Shown piece by piece: positions 1 to 9,045 of a DNA stretch of 32,109 nt. A program made the position numbers and the translations under genes. The number at the start of each line of letters is the position of its first letter. Within the stretch, counting starts at the first letter, position 1. The notes beneath the pieces were generated by a model. It ran no database searches and had not been told where the DNA came from. It saw only the letters and a list, made by a program, of their open reading frames with translations. Source of the stretch: Candidatus Nanopelagicales bacterium (GTDB taxonomy: Bacteria > Actinomycetota > Actinomycetes > S36-B12). The DNA lies in the NCBI GenBank assembly GCA_030726915.1, contig JANRCR010000027.1:1-32109 (forward strand), read 5' to 3'.

Positions 1-119
1 AGGTCTGGGACCGAGGTGGCCTCGGTCCACAGGTCATCCTCAGCCTGACTGGCTTGGATCTGGCGGTACACCAGGTAGCCGATACCGGCCAGGGCAATGA
101 CGAGCAGCAGTTTCTTCAT
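1..119 (-). CDS. DLW-39 family small protein (C-terminus cut by window edge)
   Basis: Translated from the ATG at 119, this reads 39 residues to the window edge without a stop. It has a short N-terminal hydrophobic segment starting MKKLLLVIAL and the diagnostic ...AEDDLW motif at about residues 27-31, which names the DLW-39 family. That family is a roughly 40-residue actinobacterial protein of unknown function usually encoded just after tRNA-Ile near gyrA. The hydrophobic stretch (about residues 4-18) suggests a membrane-anchored peptide. The start is forced: an in-frame TAG lies three codons upstream (complement of 126-128) and no GTG or TTG lies between. The ATG is therefore one base beyond the mature 3' end of tRNA-Ile, with no room for a ribosome-binding site outside the tRNA. 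The stop codon is not seen. Confidence 0.85.
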   Translation of the reverse strand, partial: MKKLLLVIALAGIGYLVYRQIQASQAEDDLWTEATSVPD

Positions 120-120
120 G

Positions 121-195
121 TGGGCCTAGGTGGACTTGAACCACCGACCTCTTCCTTATCAGGGAAGCGCTCTAACCGAGCTGAGCTATAGGCCC
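121..195 (-). tRNA. ileT: tRNA-Ile(GAU)
   Basis: The reverse complement folds as a full cloverleaf. It has a 7-bp acceptor stem (GGGCCTA with TAGGCCC), a GCTC/GAGC D stem, a CTTCC/GGAAG anticodon stem around loop CTGATAA (anticodon GAT), a GGTGG/CCACC T stem with loop TTCAAGT, and discriminator A. The CCA tail is not encoded. An isoleucine tRNA in this position, downstream of gyrA and the DUF3566 gene, is standard in Actinobacteria. The 3' end abuts the DLW-39 start codon. Confidence 0.97.
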
Positions 196-231
196 TCGAA
201 CAGAGCGCTCAGGCTACACATCGCCCCTCGG

Positions 232-2271
232 TCACGCCCCGACCGGGGCCGACCTCAGACCCGCCCGACGGCCCACGAGCACGGCGGCCAGGTAGATCAC
301 CGCCGCCACCACAATGAGGAACCGATAACCCGTCAGGAGGGACAGATACTCCAGGCAGCCGCCAATCATCGCGCCAAAGAGGTTGGCGGCGAAGGCTGCT
401 GTCGGGTTGGCCGCCTCCTTGAATCGCGACGTGAAGTAGAGATTGGCGAAGAAGATCGGGGCGAAGGCCAAGATCACCGCCAGCAGCAATCGCACCGGGA
501 CCGGCACCGTCAACAACCAGGCGTTGGGCACGAGCCACAGCACCGCGAGGGAGATAAAGAGGGCCGCAATCACCCAGCGCCGCGGCGGGGTACATCGTCT
601 GGTGACCTCGATAGCCAGCAGGACCGCGCAGAGCACCCCCGCAAAAACCAGGGCATTGACCAACCACGTCGTACCGAAGAGCAGCGCGAAGGTCGTGATG
701 GAGCGCGTCTCTAAGAGGAGGAAGGCCATGCCCATGAGGAAGAGGTCCAGGTAGCCGCGCATTTGTCGCAGCGGCCCGCCGACGACACGGATGGCGATGA
801 TCGACACGGCAAGGATGAGACCAATGAGCAGCAGGTAGATGCTCGGGATGGAGGCATCCTTGAGATAGAGGAACGGACGATCATCGCCGGACGCCTGCGG
901 GATCTCCTCACCCGCGGCAACCACCGCGTCGCGCTCCCAGGTGTCAGCGCAGACAGCATTGTCCGAGGCCTTGCCCACCGCGATGACGGCCAATGATTGG
1001 ACCGCGGTGAATCGGTCGATGCAGGGGGCGTGCCCGAACACCTCGTCGACGGTGCCCGCGAGACGGTTGATGAGCCAGTCCTCGCGGTAGTAGTTGTACA
1101 TAGCGAAGACGCCATCGGGACTGAGATGGTCGTAGGCCTCCTGGATCGACTCACGCGTGAAGAGGTAGGACTCCAGGCGCAGTTGGCTCGCGCCCGAGAC
1201 GAGCGTGAGGGAGTCGGGCAGTGCAAAAAGGATGAGGTCGTACTCGGTGTCGGTGCGGGATAGGAAAGCGCGACCATCGTCGATGTACGTCGTCACGCGC
1301 GGATCGGCGTACGGCTGGTTGGGATTTTTTTCCTCACCGATCTGCTGAATGCGCGGATCAATCTCGACCGCGTCGACACGTTGAGCACCACGCGAGAGCG
1401 CCAGCGCTACATCCGTACCCGTCCCGGCGCCGATCACCAGCACATTGCGCAGGGGGTTGTCCACGGCCCGCTCGTAGGGTCGACCGTAGAGCGGCTCATC
1501 CTGCAGGCGGCTTTCGGCATCCAGCACGTTTTGATGTGGGATGCCATTGACCTGCACCGCGGTATACGGCGCGGGCTGGGCATCCGGGTAGTCCTGTGTC
1601 GTCACCTTGTAGTAAGGAGACCAGGAAACACCCGGCGTCAGTGACTCCAGTGCCAGGAGGACGATAATGCCGATGCTCGCCAGCCACGAGATGATCGGAA
1701 GCGATCGTCCGTAGAGCAGGACGAGTGCGATGAGGAGCACCGTCGGCCAGATCCACGAGGGTGAGCGCAGGAAAGCCACGAGCGTGAAGGACAGGGTCCC
1801 GGCGATGGAGCCGATGATGTCCCACCGATAGGCGTCAAGGGCCGTGAACTCCAAGAATGCGCGTCCGGTGATCTCCCCGAGCAGGGTCATGGCGAAGGCG
1901 ACCACGATGAAGACGAGGGGAAGGGTGATCCACGTGGGCAAACCGGTTGGCTTGACCTCGGTAAAGAAGATCAGGTCACTGGATGATCCCTCAATGCGTG
2001 CGGGGAAGACCGTGATGAAGATGATCAGGACCGCGAGTGCCACGGGAGCAAAGCGCCCCAGGTCTCGCTTCTTGCGTGCGCGCAGGAAGCCCAGTCCGAT
2101 CCCCAGGAACGACGCCAGGAGGATGAGGTTGGAGAAGTACGACAGATGGACAAGATTGGCGCCCGTCCACTTGATCAGGGCCAACTGCACAAACAACATC
2201 AGGGCACTCGCCACCACGAGGCGAAGTCGGGCCGAGAGCAGTCCCACGGGCACGGTCGCCTGCGCTGTCAC
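232..2271 (-). CDS. Polytopic membrane protein with spermidine-synthase-like methyltransferase-fold domain
   Basis: This 679-residue protein has three parts. Residues about 10-210 hold a run of hydrophobic helices. Residues about 220-450 hold a Rossmann core of the spermidine synthase type, with GAGTGTD at 281-287, acidic residue E303 in AVEID and the DDGRAF motif at 331-336. Residues about 470-670 hold a second set of hydrophobic helices. Proteins with this layout are annotated as membrane 'spermidine synthase' but few have a proven reaction. The usual catalytic aspartate loop reads FALPDS here, so aminopropyl transfer is not assured and another SAM-type nucleophile transfer is possible. It starts at GTG 2271 with only a weak Shine-Dalgarno. 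It sits downstream of tetR and a broken small ORF on the same strand, suggesting one transcript. Fold confidence is high, substrate unknown. Confidence 0.85.
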   Translation of the reverse strand: MTAQATVPVGLLSARLRLVVASALMLFVQLALIKWTGANLVHLSYFSNLILLASFLGIGLGFLRARKKRDLGRFAPVALAVLIIFITVFPARIEGSSSDLIFFTEVKPTGLPTWITLPLVFIVVAFAMTLLGEITGRAFLEFTALDAYRWDIIGSIAGTLSFTLVAFLRSPSWIWPTVLLIALVLLYGRSLPIISWLASIGIIVLLALESLTPGVSWSPYYKVTTQDYPDAQPAPYTAVQVNGIPHQNVLDAESRLQDEPLYGRPYERAVDNPLRNVLVIGAGTGTDVALALSRGAQRVDAVEIDPRIQQIGEEKNPNQPYADPRVTTYIDDGRAFLSRTDTEYDLILFALPDSLTLVSGASQLRLESYLFTRESIQEAYDHLSPDGVFAMYNYYREDWLINRLAGTVDEVFGHAPCIDRFTAVQSLAVIAVGKASDNAVCADTWERDAVVAAGEEIPQASGDDRPFLYLKDASIPSIYLLLIGLILAVSIIAIRVVGGPLRQMRGYLDLFLMGMAFLLLETRSITTFALLFGTTWLVNALVFAGVLCAVLLAIEVTRRCTPPRRWVIAALFISLAVLWLVPNAWLLTVPVPVRLLLAVILAFAPIFFANLYFTSRFKEAANPTAAFAANLFGAMIGGCLEYLSLLTGYRFLIVVAAVIYLAAVLVGRRAGLRSAPVGA

Positions 2272-2280
2272 CCGGGCACT

Positions 2281-2467
2281 CTAGTGGTGGGTTAGCCCAG
2301 TCAGAGCGTGGTCCGCCTGGGTGAGACCCTGCGCGATAAGTGACAGCGACTCAACGACGCCGAAGATATCCCGCAGTTCGACCGCATCCGCTGATCAGGT
2401 CGTCGATGACCGGATCGAGATCGGGGGCGAGGGCGCGCGTGAGACCCTCCGGTCCCACCTTGGCCAC
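2281..2467 (-). pseudogene. Small unknown ORF interrupted by an apparent one-base frameshift
   Basis: A GTG at 2467, five bases after the tetR stop, opens a frame that reads 25 residues with strongly GC-rich third positions (VAKVGPEGLTRALAPD..). It then becomes atypical and stops at 2351. Removing one base near 2392 moves reading into a second frame that keeps coding character (..ADAVELRDIFGVVESLS..) and stops at TAG 2281-2283, nine bases before the next gene. The reconstructed product would be about 61 residues, acidic and helix-prone. I do not recognise a family. It could be a decayed gene, a natural pair of mini-ORFs, or a sequencing error. The tight spacing to tetR and the membrane protein suggests a former operon member. 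Confidence 0.4.
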
Positions 2468-2472
2468 CGGCG

Positions 2473-3084
2473 CTACGGGACCCGGACGGGTGCGGGTTGA
2501 GCGAGATTGATGACGTGGGCGCGCAAAATCGCTCGCACATCGCCCTCGTCGCGCAGGAGAGGGTCGGTCATGCACTCCAGTGACAGGCCATCGATGACCG
2601 CGTGCAGGAGACGACCTTCGATCGTGAGGTCGCGCCCGTCGCCGATCATCCCCTGGTTGCGCATGATCTCGAGGAAATCCTCGAGCCCGTCGGCCACGAA
2701 GCGATTGAGTCGTCGCAGCACATCTGCAAATTCTGGATCAGATGCGGCCTGGGAGGCGAGTAACAGCCACACTCCCGACTTGCTGCGTCGCCTAGCACTC
2801 ACGGGCACAAGCGTGTAAAGCACCTCGGTCACCTTGTCAACGTCGAGATCGAAAAGGCCAAGTGAAATCATGTACTCCGTGTTGGTCGCGACAAAATCAT
2901 CGACGGCGAGCCCAAGAAGTTGCGGCATCGTGCCGACGTAGTGAGCGATGCTTGACTTGGGCATCCCCGCCTCGGCGGCCACATGCCGCACGGAGATTTC
3001 GTTTGCGCCATCCCGCTCCACCAAACGCCAGAAGGCATCAAGGATGTGCCGTCGGCGCTCATTGTGGTCAACGATCTTGGGCAT
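2473..3084 (-). CDS. TetR/AcrR-family transcriptional regulator
   Basis: This 203-residue protein has the typical TetR plan. An N-terminal DNA-binding domain begins ..NERRRHILDAFWRLVERDG and has the helix-turn-helix ISVRHVAAEAGMPKSSIAHY at about residues 30-49. An all-helical ligand and dimer domain of about 150 residues follows. TetR proteins usually repress a neighbouring gene and are released by a small ligand. Here the downstream membrane spermidine-synthase-like gene is the natural candidate target, which is inference. The ATG at 3084 follows the DUF3566 stop by 23 bp with no evident Shine-Dalgarno, so it may be co-transcribed with the gyrA group. Ligand unknown. Confidence 0.9.
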   Translation of the reverse strand: MPKIVDHNERRRHILDAFWRLVERDGANEISVRHVAAEAGMPKSSIAHYVGTMPQLLGLAVDDFVATNTEYMISLGLFDLDVDKVTEVLYTLVPVSARRRSKSGVWLLLASQAASDPEFADVLRRLNRFVADGLEDFLEIMRNQGMIGDGRDLTIEGRLLHAVIDGLSLECMTDPLLRDEGDVRAILRAHVINLAQPAPVRVP

Positions 3085-3107
3085 GTGGGAAGGCTACCCC
3101 TCTCTGC

Positions 3108-3695
3108 TCAGACAGCATCCGTAAAGGTCGCTTCGATACCCCCGGTTATGCCTACCGTGAGGTTATACAGCACAGCAAAGAGGGCCGCAAGAATGGACAC
3201 GAGCATCACCTCGAGGGCCGCTATGACCACGGTGATCCCCATGACGCGATCAAAGGCGAGGACCGCCTCGAGATCAAAGGTTGTGGTGCCCGAACCAATG
3301 ACCTCATCGACATTGCGTGACAACGTTGCGATGACCCCGCTGTAGTCCAGAAGCCACCACAGAGCGGCGACCGCGCAGACGATGACAATTCCGAGCGCAA
3401 CCGCCAACATGAAGGCAACCTTGAGGACCGACCACGCATCCATTCGATAGATGTAGAGGCGGGCACGCCGGGGCGTGCGGCGTCGAGGCGTCTCCCCCTC
3501 CACAGCGACAGCGCCCACCGATGGTGCGGGGGGTGTGGCCGAGGCGGCAGAGCGTGGGACCGGATCCGCAACGATGGGCACCGGTGGGAGGCCCTGGGCC
3601 GGCGTCAGGTCGCGCGGGCCGACAGCATCGGCGGGTGCCTCGCCCAGCGAGCGCCCGATAGGGGTTGGCTGACCTGGCGTCACCGTGCTGGCCAC
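3108..3695 (-). CDS. DUF3566 membrane protein downstream of gyrA
   Basis: The C-terminal ~115 residues match the DUF3566 pattern found after gyrA in Actinobacteria (Mycobacterium Rv0007 position). It has a basic RRARLYIYRMDAWSVLKVAF entry, one membrane helix, an extracytoplasmic loop with LSRNVDEVIGSGT, and a second membrane helix followed by YNLTVGITGGIE. The N-terminal part is Pro/Ala-rich and probably disordered. I chose GTG 3695 (195 residues) because a strong GAGGGG Shine-Dalgarno lies six bases upstream. A longer frame to ATG 3758 would overlap gyrA and lacks such a site. The molecular function is unknown; proteins of this family have been proposed to relate to cell division. Confidence 0.92.
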   Translation of the reverse strand: MASTVTPGQPTPIGRSLGEAPADAVGPRDLTPAQGLPPVPIVADPVPRSAASATPPAPSVGAVAVEGETPRRRTPRRARLYIYRMDAWSVLKVAFMLAVALGIVIVCAVAALWWLLDYSGVIATLSRNVDEVIGSGTTTFDLEAVLAFDRVMGITVVIAALEVMLVSILAALFAVLYNLTVGITGGIEATFTDAV

Positions 3696-3735
3696 GCGAT
3701 TCCCCTCTCTACGACGACCGGCAATGAGGTCAAGA

Positions 3736-6264
3736 CTAACCCTGCGGAGTGACCTCATCGGTCACTGACTCGTCCACAATGAGATCGTCTTCGTCGACCT
3801 CATCACTCTCTGTTGTCCGAGCGACAGCGACCAAACTGCGGTCATCTCCAAGATTCATCAGCCGCACACCCATGGTGTCGCGCCCTGATGGACGGATCTC
3901 ATCCACCCGGGTGCGGATCACAATGCCGTCACTGGCCACGGCAAAGATCTGATCATCGACCGAGCACACCAGGGCACCGACGAGGGCGCCCCGCTCCTCG
4001 ACGAGGCGCATGGCCCGTACGCCGAGAATCCCTCGCCCCTTGGGGGCCCAATCCTGGACCGGTGTGCGCTTGGCAAAGCCGCCATCTGTGACGGTGACAA
4101 CGAAGCAATCCTCCCGAACAACCTCCATCGACAGGAGTTGGTCGTCCCCGCGGAAGCGCATGCCAATCACACCTGCCGTGGCGCGTCCCATCGGGCGCAG
4201 GGTGTCATCATCAGCATGGAATCGAGCGGACAGTCCCTTGCGTGACACGAGGAGTAGGTCATCCGACTCGCTGACCAGCTGTGCCGAGATCACCTCGTCG
4301 TCCTCTCGAAGGTTGATGGCGATAACACCGCCGGACCGATTCGAGTCGTACTCGGACAGTTTGGTCTTCTTGACCATCCCCTGGCGTGTGGCAAGCACGA
4401 GGTAGGACGCCACCTCGTAGTCACGAAGTGCGACTGCCTGGGCGATCTCCTCATCCGGCTGGAAGGCCAGCAGGTTGGCCACGTGCTGGCCCTTGGCGTC
4501 GCGGCCGGCCTCCGGCAGTTGATACGCCTTGGCGCGATAGACCCGTCCCTTGGTGGTGAAAAAGAGGATCCAGTGGTGCGTCGTGGTGACGAAGAAGTGC
4601 TCAACCACATCGTCTTGACGTAGCGCCGCGCCCTTGACCCCACGACCCCCACGACGCTGGGCGCGATAGAGATCTGATTTGGTGCGCTTCGCGTAGCCAC
4701 CCGAAGTGATGGTGACGACCACATCCTCCTCCGCGATGAGATCCTCGTGGGTGACGTCACCGTCCCAGGGGACAAAACGTGTGCGCCGCTCGTCCCCAAA
4801 GTCGTTGACGACCTCAGCCAACTCCGTGCTCACGATGGATCGCTGACGAGGCTCATTGCTGAGAATGTCGTTGTAGTCAGCGATCTTGGCCATGAGGTCG
4901 TCGAACTCGTCGATAATCTTCTGGCGTTCCAGCGCGGCCAAACGGCGCAACTGCATGTCGAGGATGGCGGTCGCCTGCACCTCATCGATCTCCAGGAGAC
5001 CCATCAGGCCCGTGCGGGCGTCATCGACCGTGGCCGACGCACGGATGAGTGCGATGACCTCGTCGAGTGCATCCAGTGCCTTGAGATAGCCGCGCAGGAT
5101 GTGTGCCCGCTCCTCCGCTTTGCGCAGGCGATATCGGGTGCGGCGTTGGATGACCTCGATCTGATGGGAGATCCACGACCGGACGAATTGCTCGATGCTC
5201 AGAGTGCGTGGGACACCATCGACGAGCGCCAGCATGTTGGCGCCGAAGGTCTCCTGCAGCTGTGTCTGCTTGTAGAGATTGTTGAGGACGACCTGCGCGA
5301 CGGCATCGCGCTTCAACTCAATGATGAGTCGCATGCCCGTGCGTGACGATGAGTCGTCGCGGACGTCCGCGATCCCACCGATCTTGCCGTCGCTGACCAA
5401 TTCGGCGATGCGGAGCAAGAGATTGTCCGGATTGACCTGGTAGGGAAGCTCAGTGACGATCAGCAACTGCCGACCCTTGGCGTCTTCATCGACCGTGACC
5501 ACCGCGCGCATCGTGATGGATCCTCGGCCGGTGCGCAGCGCATCCTCGACTCCTCTGCGGCCCACGATGAGCGCACCCGTGGGGAAGTCGGGACCGCTGA
5601 CGCACTGGAGAAGGGCCTCGAGGGCCTCTTCACGAGAAGCCTCGGGATGCTCGAGCATCCACTGCACCCCGACCGCCACCTCGCGCAGGTTGTGTGGCGG
5701 AATATTGGTCGCCATACCCACGGCGATACCGGCGCTGCCATTGATGAGCAGGTTGGGGAATCGGCTCGGGAGCACCACGGGCTCGAGGGTGCGACCGTCG
5801 TAATTGGGGGCGAAGTCGACAGTGTCCTCGTCGATATCCCGCACCATCTGCATGGCTAGCGGCGCCATACGACATTCGGTGTAGCGCTGAGCCGCGGGTG
5901 GATCGTTGCCCATGGACCCGAAATTGCCCTGGCCCTGGACAAGTGGATAACGCAACGACCACGGTTGGGCGAGACGGACGAGGGCGTCGTAGATCGCTGT
6001 ATCGCCGTGCGGGTGGTAGCTGCCCATCACATCGCCGACGACGCGTGCGGATTTGGAGAAGTTGCGGTCGGGGCGATAGCCGCCGTCGTACATGGCGTAG
6101 AGCACGCGACGATGCACCGGCTTGAGTCCATCACGCACATCCGGCAACGCGCGGGAGACGATGACGCTCATGGAATAGTCGAGGTACGAGCGCTCCATCT
6201 CCTTCTGGAGATCCACGGACTCGATGCGCCCCCCCGGGGGCACCACGTCGATGTCATCGGGCAC
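3736..6264 (-). CDS. gyrA: DNA gyrase subunit A
   Basis: This 842-residue subunit is the breaking-rejoining part of the A2B2 gyrase, which introduces negative supercoils using ATP hydrolysed by GyrB. Visible hallmarks are the catalytic tyrosine Y128 in AAQRYTE, the quinolone-determining region [17 protein letters not shown] and the GyrA box QRRGGRG in the C-terminal beta-pinwheel needed for wrapping. At the position equivalent to E. coli Ser83 this protein has Thr89, and Asp87 is kept as Asp93. Start GTG 6264 has AGGAG six bases upstream. It lies 50 bp after gyrB on the same strand, and the two are surely co-transcribed. Confidence 0.98.
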   Translation of the reverse strand: MPDDIDVVPPGGRIESVDLQKEMERSYLDYSMSVIVSRALPDVRDGLKPVHRRVLYAMYDGGYRPDRNFSKSARVVGDVMGSYHPHGDTAIYDALVRLAQPWSLRYPLVQGQGNFGSMGNDPPAAQRYTECRMAPLAMQMVRDIDEDTVDFAPNYDGRTLEPVVLPSRFPNLLINGSAGIAVGMATNIPPHNLREVAVGVQWMLEHPEASREEALEALLQCVSGPDFPTGALIVGRRGVEDALRTGRGSITMRAVVTVDEDAKGRQLLIVTELPYQVNPDNLLLRIAELVSDGKIGGIADVRDDSSSRTGMRLIIELKRDAVAQVVLNNLYKQTQLQETFGANMLALVDGVPRTLSIEQFVRSWISHQIEVIQRRTRYRLRKAEERAHILRGYLKALDALDEVIALIRASATVDDARTGLMGLLEIDEVQATAILDMQLRRLAALERQKIIDEFDDLMAKIADYNDILSNEPRQRSIVSTELAEVVNDFGDERRTRFVPWDGDVTHEDLIAEEDVVVTITSGGYAKRTKSDLYRAQRRGGRGVKGAALRQDDVVEHFFVTTTHHWILFFTTKGRVYRAKAYQLPEAGRDAKGQHVANLLAFQPDEEIAQAVALRDYEVASYLVLATRQGMVKKTKLSEYDSNRSGGVIAINLREDDEVISAQLVSESDDLLLVSRKGLSARFHADDDTLRPMGRATAGVIGMRFRGDDQLLSMEVVREDCFVVTVTDGGFAKRTPVQDWAPKGRGILGVRAMRLVEERGALVGALVCSVDDQIFAVASDGIVIRTRVDEIRPSGRDTMGVRLMNLGDDRSLVAVARTTESDEVDEDDLIVDESVTDEVTPQG

Positions 6265-6314
6265 GTCTGGCTCCTGTGGGCTAGGTGTTTGGGTCGGTGG
6301 GCTGTGTCGGCGGA

Positions 6315-8276
6315 CTAAATATCAAGGAAGCGCACGTCGCGTGCATTGCGCTGGATGAAGTTGCGTCGGGACTCGACGTCTTCACCCATGAGGACGCTGA
6401 AGGTCTCATCCGCTTGAGCAGCGTCGTCCAGGGTCACCTGGAGCAGCACGCGACGCTCCGGATCCATCGTGGTTTCCCAGAGCTCATCGGCATTCATCTC
6501 ACCCAAGCCCTTGTAGCGTTGGATGCCCTCCTCCTTGGGGACCTTCTTGCCCGCTGCCAGGCCCGCCTCAATGAGAGCGTCACGCTCCCTCGGGGAGTAG
6601 GCGTAGTCGGGTGTATCCCGCTGCCACTTGATCTTGAAGAGCGGAGGCTGCGCGAGATAGACGTAGCCCTCGAGGATCAGTTGGGGCATGAATCGAAAGA
6701 TGAGGGTCAGCAGCAGAGTGCGGATGTGTTGGCCATCCACATCGGCGTCAGCCATCAGCACCAGTTTGTGATAGCGCAACCGGTTGACGTCAAAGTCATC
6801 GTGTACGCCGGTGCCGAGGGCCGAGACGAGCGCCTGCACCTCATTGTTTTGCAGCACCTTGTCGATGCGGGCCTTCTCGACGTTGAGGATCTTGCCGCGG
6901 ATCGGGAGGATTGCCTGGGTGCGTGGATCGCGGCCCTGCCGGGCGCTGCCGCCTGCCGAGTCACCCTCGACGATGAAGACCTCACACTCCTCCGGCTCAC
7001 GGCTGGAGCAGTCGATCAGTTTGCCCGGCATGCCTGCGCCCCCGAGAAGGCCCTTGCGGTTGCGGGCCAGGTCACGGGCCTTGCGGGCGGCGAGACGCGC
7101 GGTGGCGGCGTTGACTGACTTGCGGGCGATGTCTTTGCCCTCGGCAGGATTCTGCTCCAGCCACGCACCGAACTGATCATTGACGACCTTTTGCACGAAG
7201 GCCTTCATCTCGGTATTGCCGAGTTTGCCCTTGGTCTGTCCTTCGAATTGAGGATCCCTCAACTTCACGCTGACGATGGCGGTGATGCCTTCGCGCACGT
7301 CTTCGCCCGACAGGTTGGCGTCCTTATCCTTGAGAATGCCCCACTCCCGGGCGAACTTGTTGAGAAGTGTGGTCATGGCCGCACGGAAGCCCTCTTCGTG
7401 CGTGCCACCCTCTGTCGTGTTGATGGTGTTGGCAAAGGTGTGCACGGCCTCGGTGAATCCGCCGTTCCACTGCATCGCGATCTCGGCCTGAAGACCCCGG
7501 ACGTCATCCTCGGAGGTCAACTCGATGACACTCGGGTTGCCGTGCCCCTTGGTGGCGTTGAGGTGGCGCACGAAGTCAGCGATGCCCCCCTCGTAGTAGT
7601 AGGTCACCTCGGTAATGGCCTCGTCGTCGTCTTTGAATTCCTCGTCGATCACGATGTGGTTGCGCTCATCAATCAGGGTGAGGGTCAGGCCCCGGTTAAG
7701 GAAAGCCATCTCCTGGAAGCGGCGGGCCAGGGTGGCGGTGTCGTACCACGTTGTCTCAAAAATCCCCGGGTCGGCGTAGAACGTGATCATGGTGCCGTGC
7801 TCATCGGTTTTGGCCCCCATGTGAAGCGGTGCCGTAGGAGCACCGTGCTCATACGTCTGAGTCCAGACGTGACCGTCGCGCTTGACCTCAACCTCAAGAC
7901 GTGTCGACAGGGCATTGACCACGGAGACACCGACACCGTGGAGACCACCGGAGACGGAGTAGCCGCTGCCACCAAACTTGCCACCGGCATGCAGGACGGT
8001 CAGCACAACCTCAAGCGCTGGCTTTTTTTCGATGGGATGCTCATCGACGGGGATGCCTCGACCGTTGTCGCGCACTCGAACCCCGCCGTCGGCGAGCAAC
8101 GTCACGCTGATGTGCGTCGCGTAACCGGCCATGGCCTCATCGACGGAGTTGTCGACCACCTCGTACACCAGGTGGTGGAGACCGCGCTCGCCGGTGGACC
8201 CGATGTACATACCGGGGCGCTTCCGGACAGCGTCAAGCCCCTCAAGGACGGTGATGTCACTGGCGTCGTAAGACAC
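6315..8276 (-). CDS. gyrB: DNA gyrase subunit B
   Basis: This is the ATPase and Toprim subunit of gyrase. It shows the GHKL ATP-binding residues ([36 protein letters not shown]), the Toprim Mg motif EGDSAGGSA, the DADVDGQHI acidic triad and the C-terminal tail binding GyrA ([11 protein letters not shown]). I prefer GTG 8276 (653 residues, beginning [14 protein letters not shown]) because AAGGAGG at 8287-8293 is ten bases upstream. The open frame continues to 8330 without a better site. A plausible promoter and an inverted repeat lie in the 210-bp gap before it. Confidence 0.98.
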   Translation of the reverse strand: MSYDASDITVLEGLDAVRKRPGMYIGSTGERGLHHLVYEVVDNSVDEAMAGYATHISVTLLADGGVRVRDNGRGIPVDEHPIEKKPALEVVLTVLHAGGKFGGSGYSVSGGLHGVGVSVVNALSTRLEVEVKRDGHVWTQTYEHGAPTAPLHMGAKTDEHGTMITFYADPGIFETTWYDTATLARRFQEMAFLNRGLTLTLIDERNHIVIDEEFKDDDEAITEVTYYYEGGIADFVRHLNATKGHGNPSVIELTSEDDVRGLQAEIAMQWNGGFTEAVHTFANTINTTEGGTHEEGFRAAMTTLLNKFAREWGILKDKDANLSGEDVREGITAIVSVKLRDPQFEGQTKGKLGNTEMKAFVQKVVNDQFGAWLEQNPAEGKDIARKSVNAATARLAARKARDLARNRKGLLGGAGMPGKLIDCSSREPEECEVFIVEGDSAGGSARQGRDPRTQAILPIRGKILNVEKARIDKVLQNNEVQALVSALGTGVHDDFDVNRLRYHKLVLMADADVDGQHIRTLLLTLIFRFMPQLILEGYVYLAQPPLFKIKWQRDTPDYAYSPRERDALIEAGLAAGKKVPKEEGIQRYKGLGEMNADELWETTMDPERRVLLQVTLDDAAQADETFSVLMGEDVESRRNFIQRNARDVRFLDI

Positions 8277-8350
8277 AGGTGGTGAGCCTCCTTCAGGCGG
8301 TGCCGTCGTGATCGGTGCGAGGCCAGCCACTCAGCAGCGAGCCAGGTCAC

Positions 8351-8378
8351 ATCTTAGGTCCCTCATCCTAACGCTGAA
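8351..8378 (-). promoter_or_regulatory. Putative gyrB promoter
   Basis: On the minus strand a -35-like TTCAGC (complement of 8373-8378) and a -10-like TAAGAT (complement of 8351-8356) are separated by 16 bp. They would start transcription about 68 bases before the gyrB GTG. Matches to the vegetative consensus are only moderate. Confidence 0.35.
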
Positions 8379-8405
8379 TCGGCACCACAGAGGCCCGAGA
8401 GGGCA

Positions 8406-8434
8406 CCTGTGGACGACGTGGCGCCACCCACAGG
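8406..8434. repeat. Nested inverted repeat in the dciA-gyrB gap
   Basis: The arms CCTGTGG (8406-8412) and CCACAGG (8428-8434) enclose a perfect 10-bp palindrome GTGGCGCCAC (8418-8427). It lies between the dciA stop and the putative gyrB promoter. It could end the recF-dciA transcript or act as a protein-binding or supercoiling-sensitive site. There is no T-run, so a standard intrinsic terminator is unlikely. The rest of the gap from 8277 to 8487 holds no gene. Confidence 0.4.
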
Positions 8435-8487
8435 GGGGGTTGCAATCCCCATCGTGGACCCCGTGGTCCTAAGTCTCTGTGGCGTCC

Positions 8488-9045
8488 TCAGCCGTAGGTG
8501 TCCCGAGGTCCGCGACCGGGGACCCGACGGGGGCCGGATGAGCCGCGGGGAGGGGCAGGTCCGGTCACCTTGATGCGGTCGACGACGCCGGCTCCCAGGA
8601 GTACTCGGATGCGGCCGAGGATCTGCGGGATGAGCAGGCGCACCTGGGTGGCCCACGCGGTGGAATCCGCGCGCAGGAGTAACTCCCGTCCCGTTGGGGT
8701 GTCGTGGACCCCATCGGGGACCACGTGATCTGCTAGCTGAGCGCCCACAATCTCGGCCCAGCGCGCGATGAGGGATCCGGACCCCACTTCGGATTCGAAA
8801 CCTTGGTCGCGCACCCACCGACGCAGCACCGTGTCCAGGGTTTGTGGATCGCGGTCATTGGTGAAGGACGCCGGGGTGATACGCCGGCGCGGGACCCGCG
8901 GCGGTGCCGAGCGACTCGCGGCGCGGGCACGGAGCAGCATGATCCGTGCGAGGTCGACACCGGTGGCATCCGCTGGATCATCCAGCCCGGTCGACGCATC
9001 GTCCGGCGCGCGGTCCGGTGCATCACCGGGGAGCTCGTCAGTCAC
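8488..9045 (-). CDS. dciA: DciA-type replicative helicase loader (DUF721)
   Basis: This 185-residue protein carries a DUF721 domain at about residues 67-150 ([18 protein letters not shown].., [35 protein letters not shown]). This is the domain of DciA, which helps load the DnaB helicase in bacteria lacking DnaC. The N-terminal 60 residues are acidic then basic and look disordered, and the C-terminal tail is Arg/Gly/Pro-rich. The position between recF and gyrB is the standard actinobacterial one. Its GTG start at 9045 overlaps the recF stop by eight bases, so translation is probably coupled. Confidence 0.93.
   Translation of the reverse strand: MTDELPGDAPDRAPDDASTGLDDPADATGVDLARIMLLRARAASRSAPPRVPRRRITPASFTNDRDPQTLDTVLRRWVRDQGFESEVGSGSLIARWAEIVGAQLADHVVPDGVHDTPTGRELLLRADSTAWATQVRLLIPQILGRIRVLLGAGVVDRIKVTGPAPPRGSSGPRRVPGRGPRDTYG

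Noticed and set aside
2351-2467. Possible thiolase N-terminal remnant (IDDLISGCGRTAG resembles the IDDVI.GC start region)
   Set aside because: The match is only about ten residues and lies at the frameshift point where the alternative frame has better coding character, so the likeness is probably chance.
6000-6030. Thr89 at the GyrA Ser83 position as acquired quinolone resistance
   Set aside because: Thr is a natural residue here in several bacteria and Asp93 is unchanged, so no acquired resistance can be claimed.
7191-8285. 364-codon plus-strand frame opposite gyrB
   Set aside because: It is an antisense shadow of gyrB, without recognisable domains or a ribosome site.
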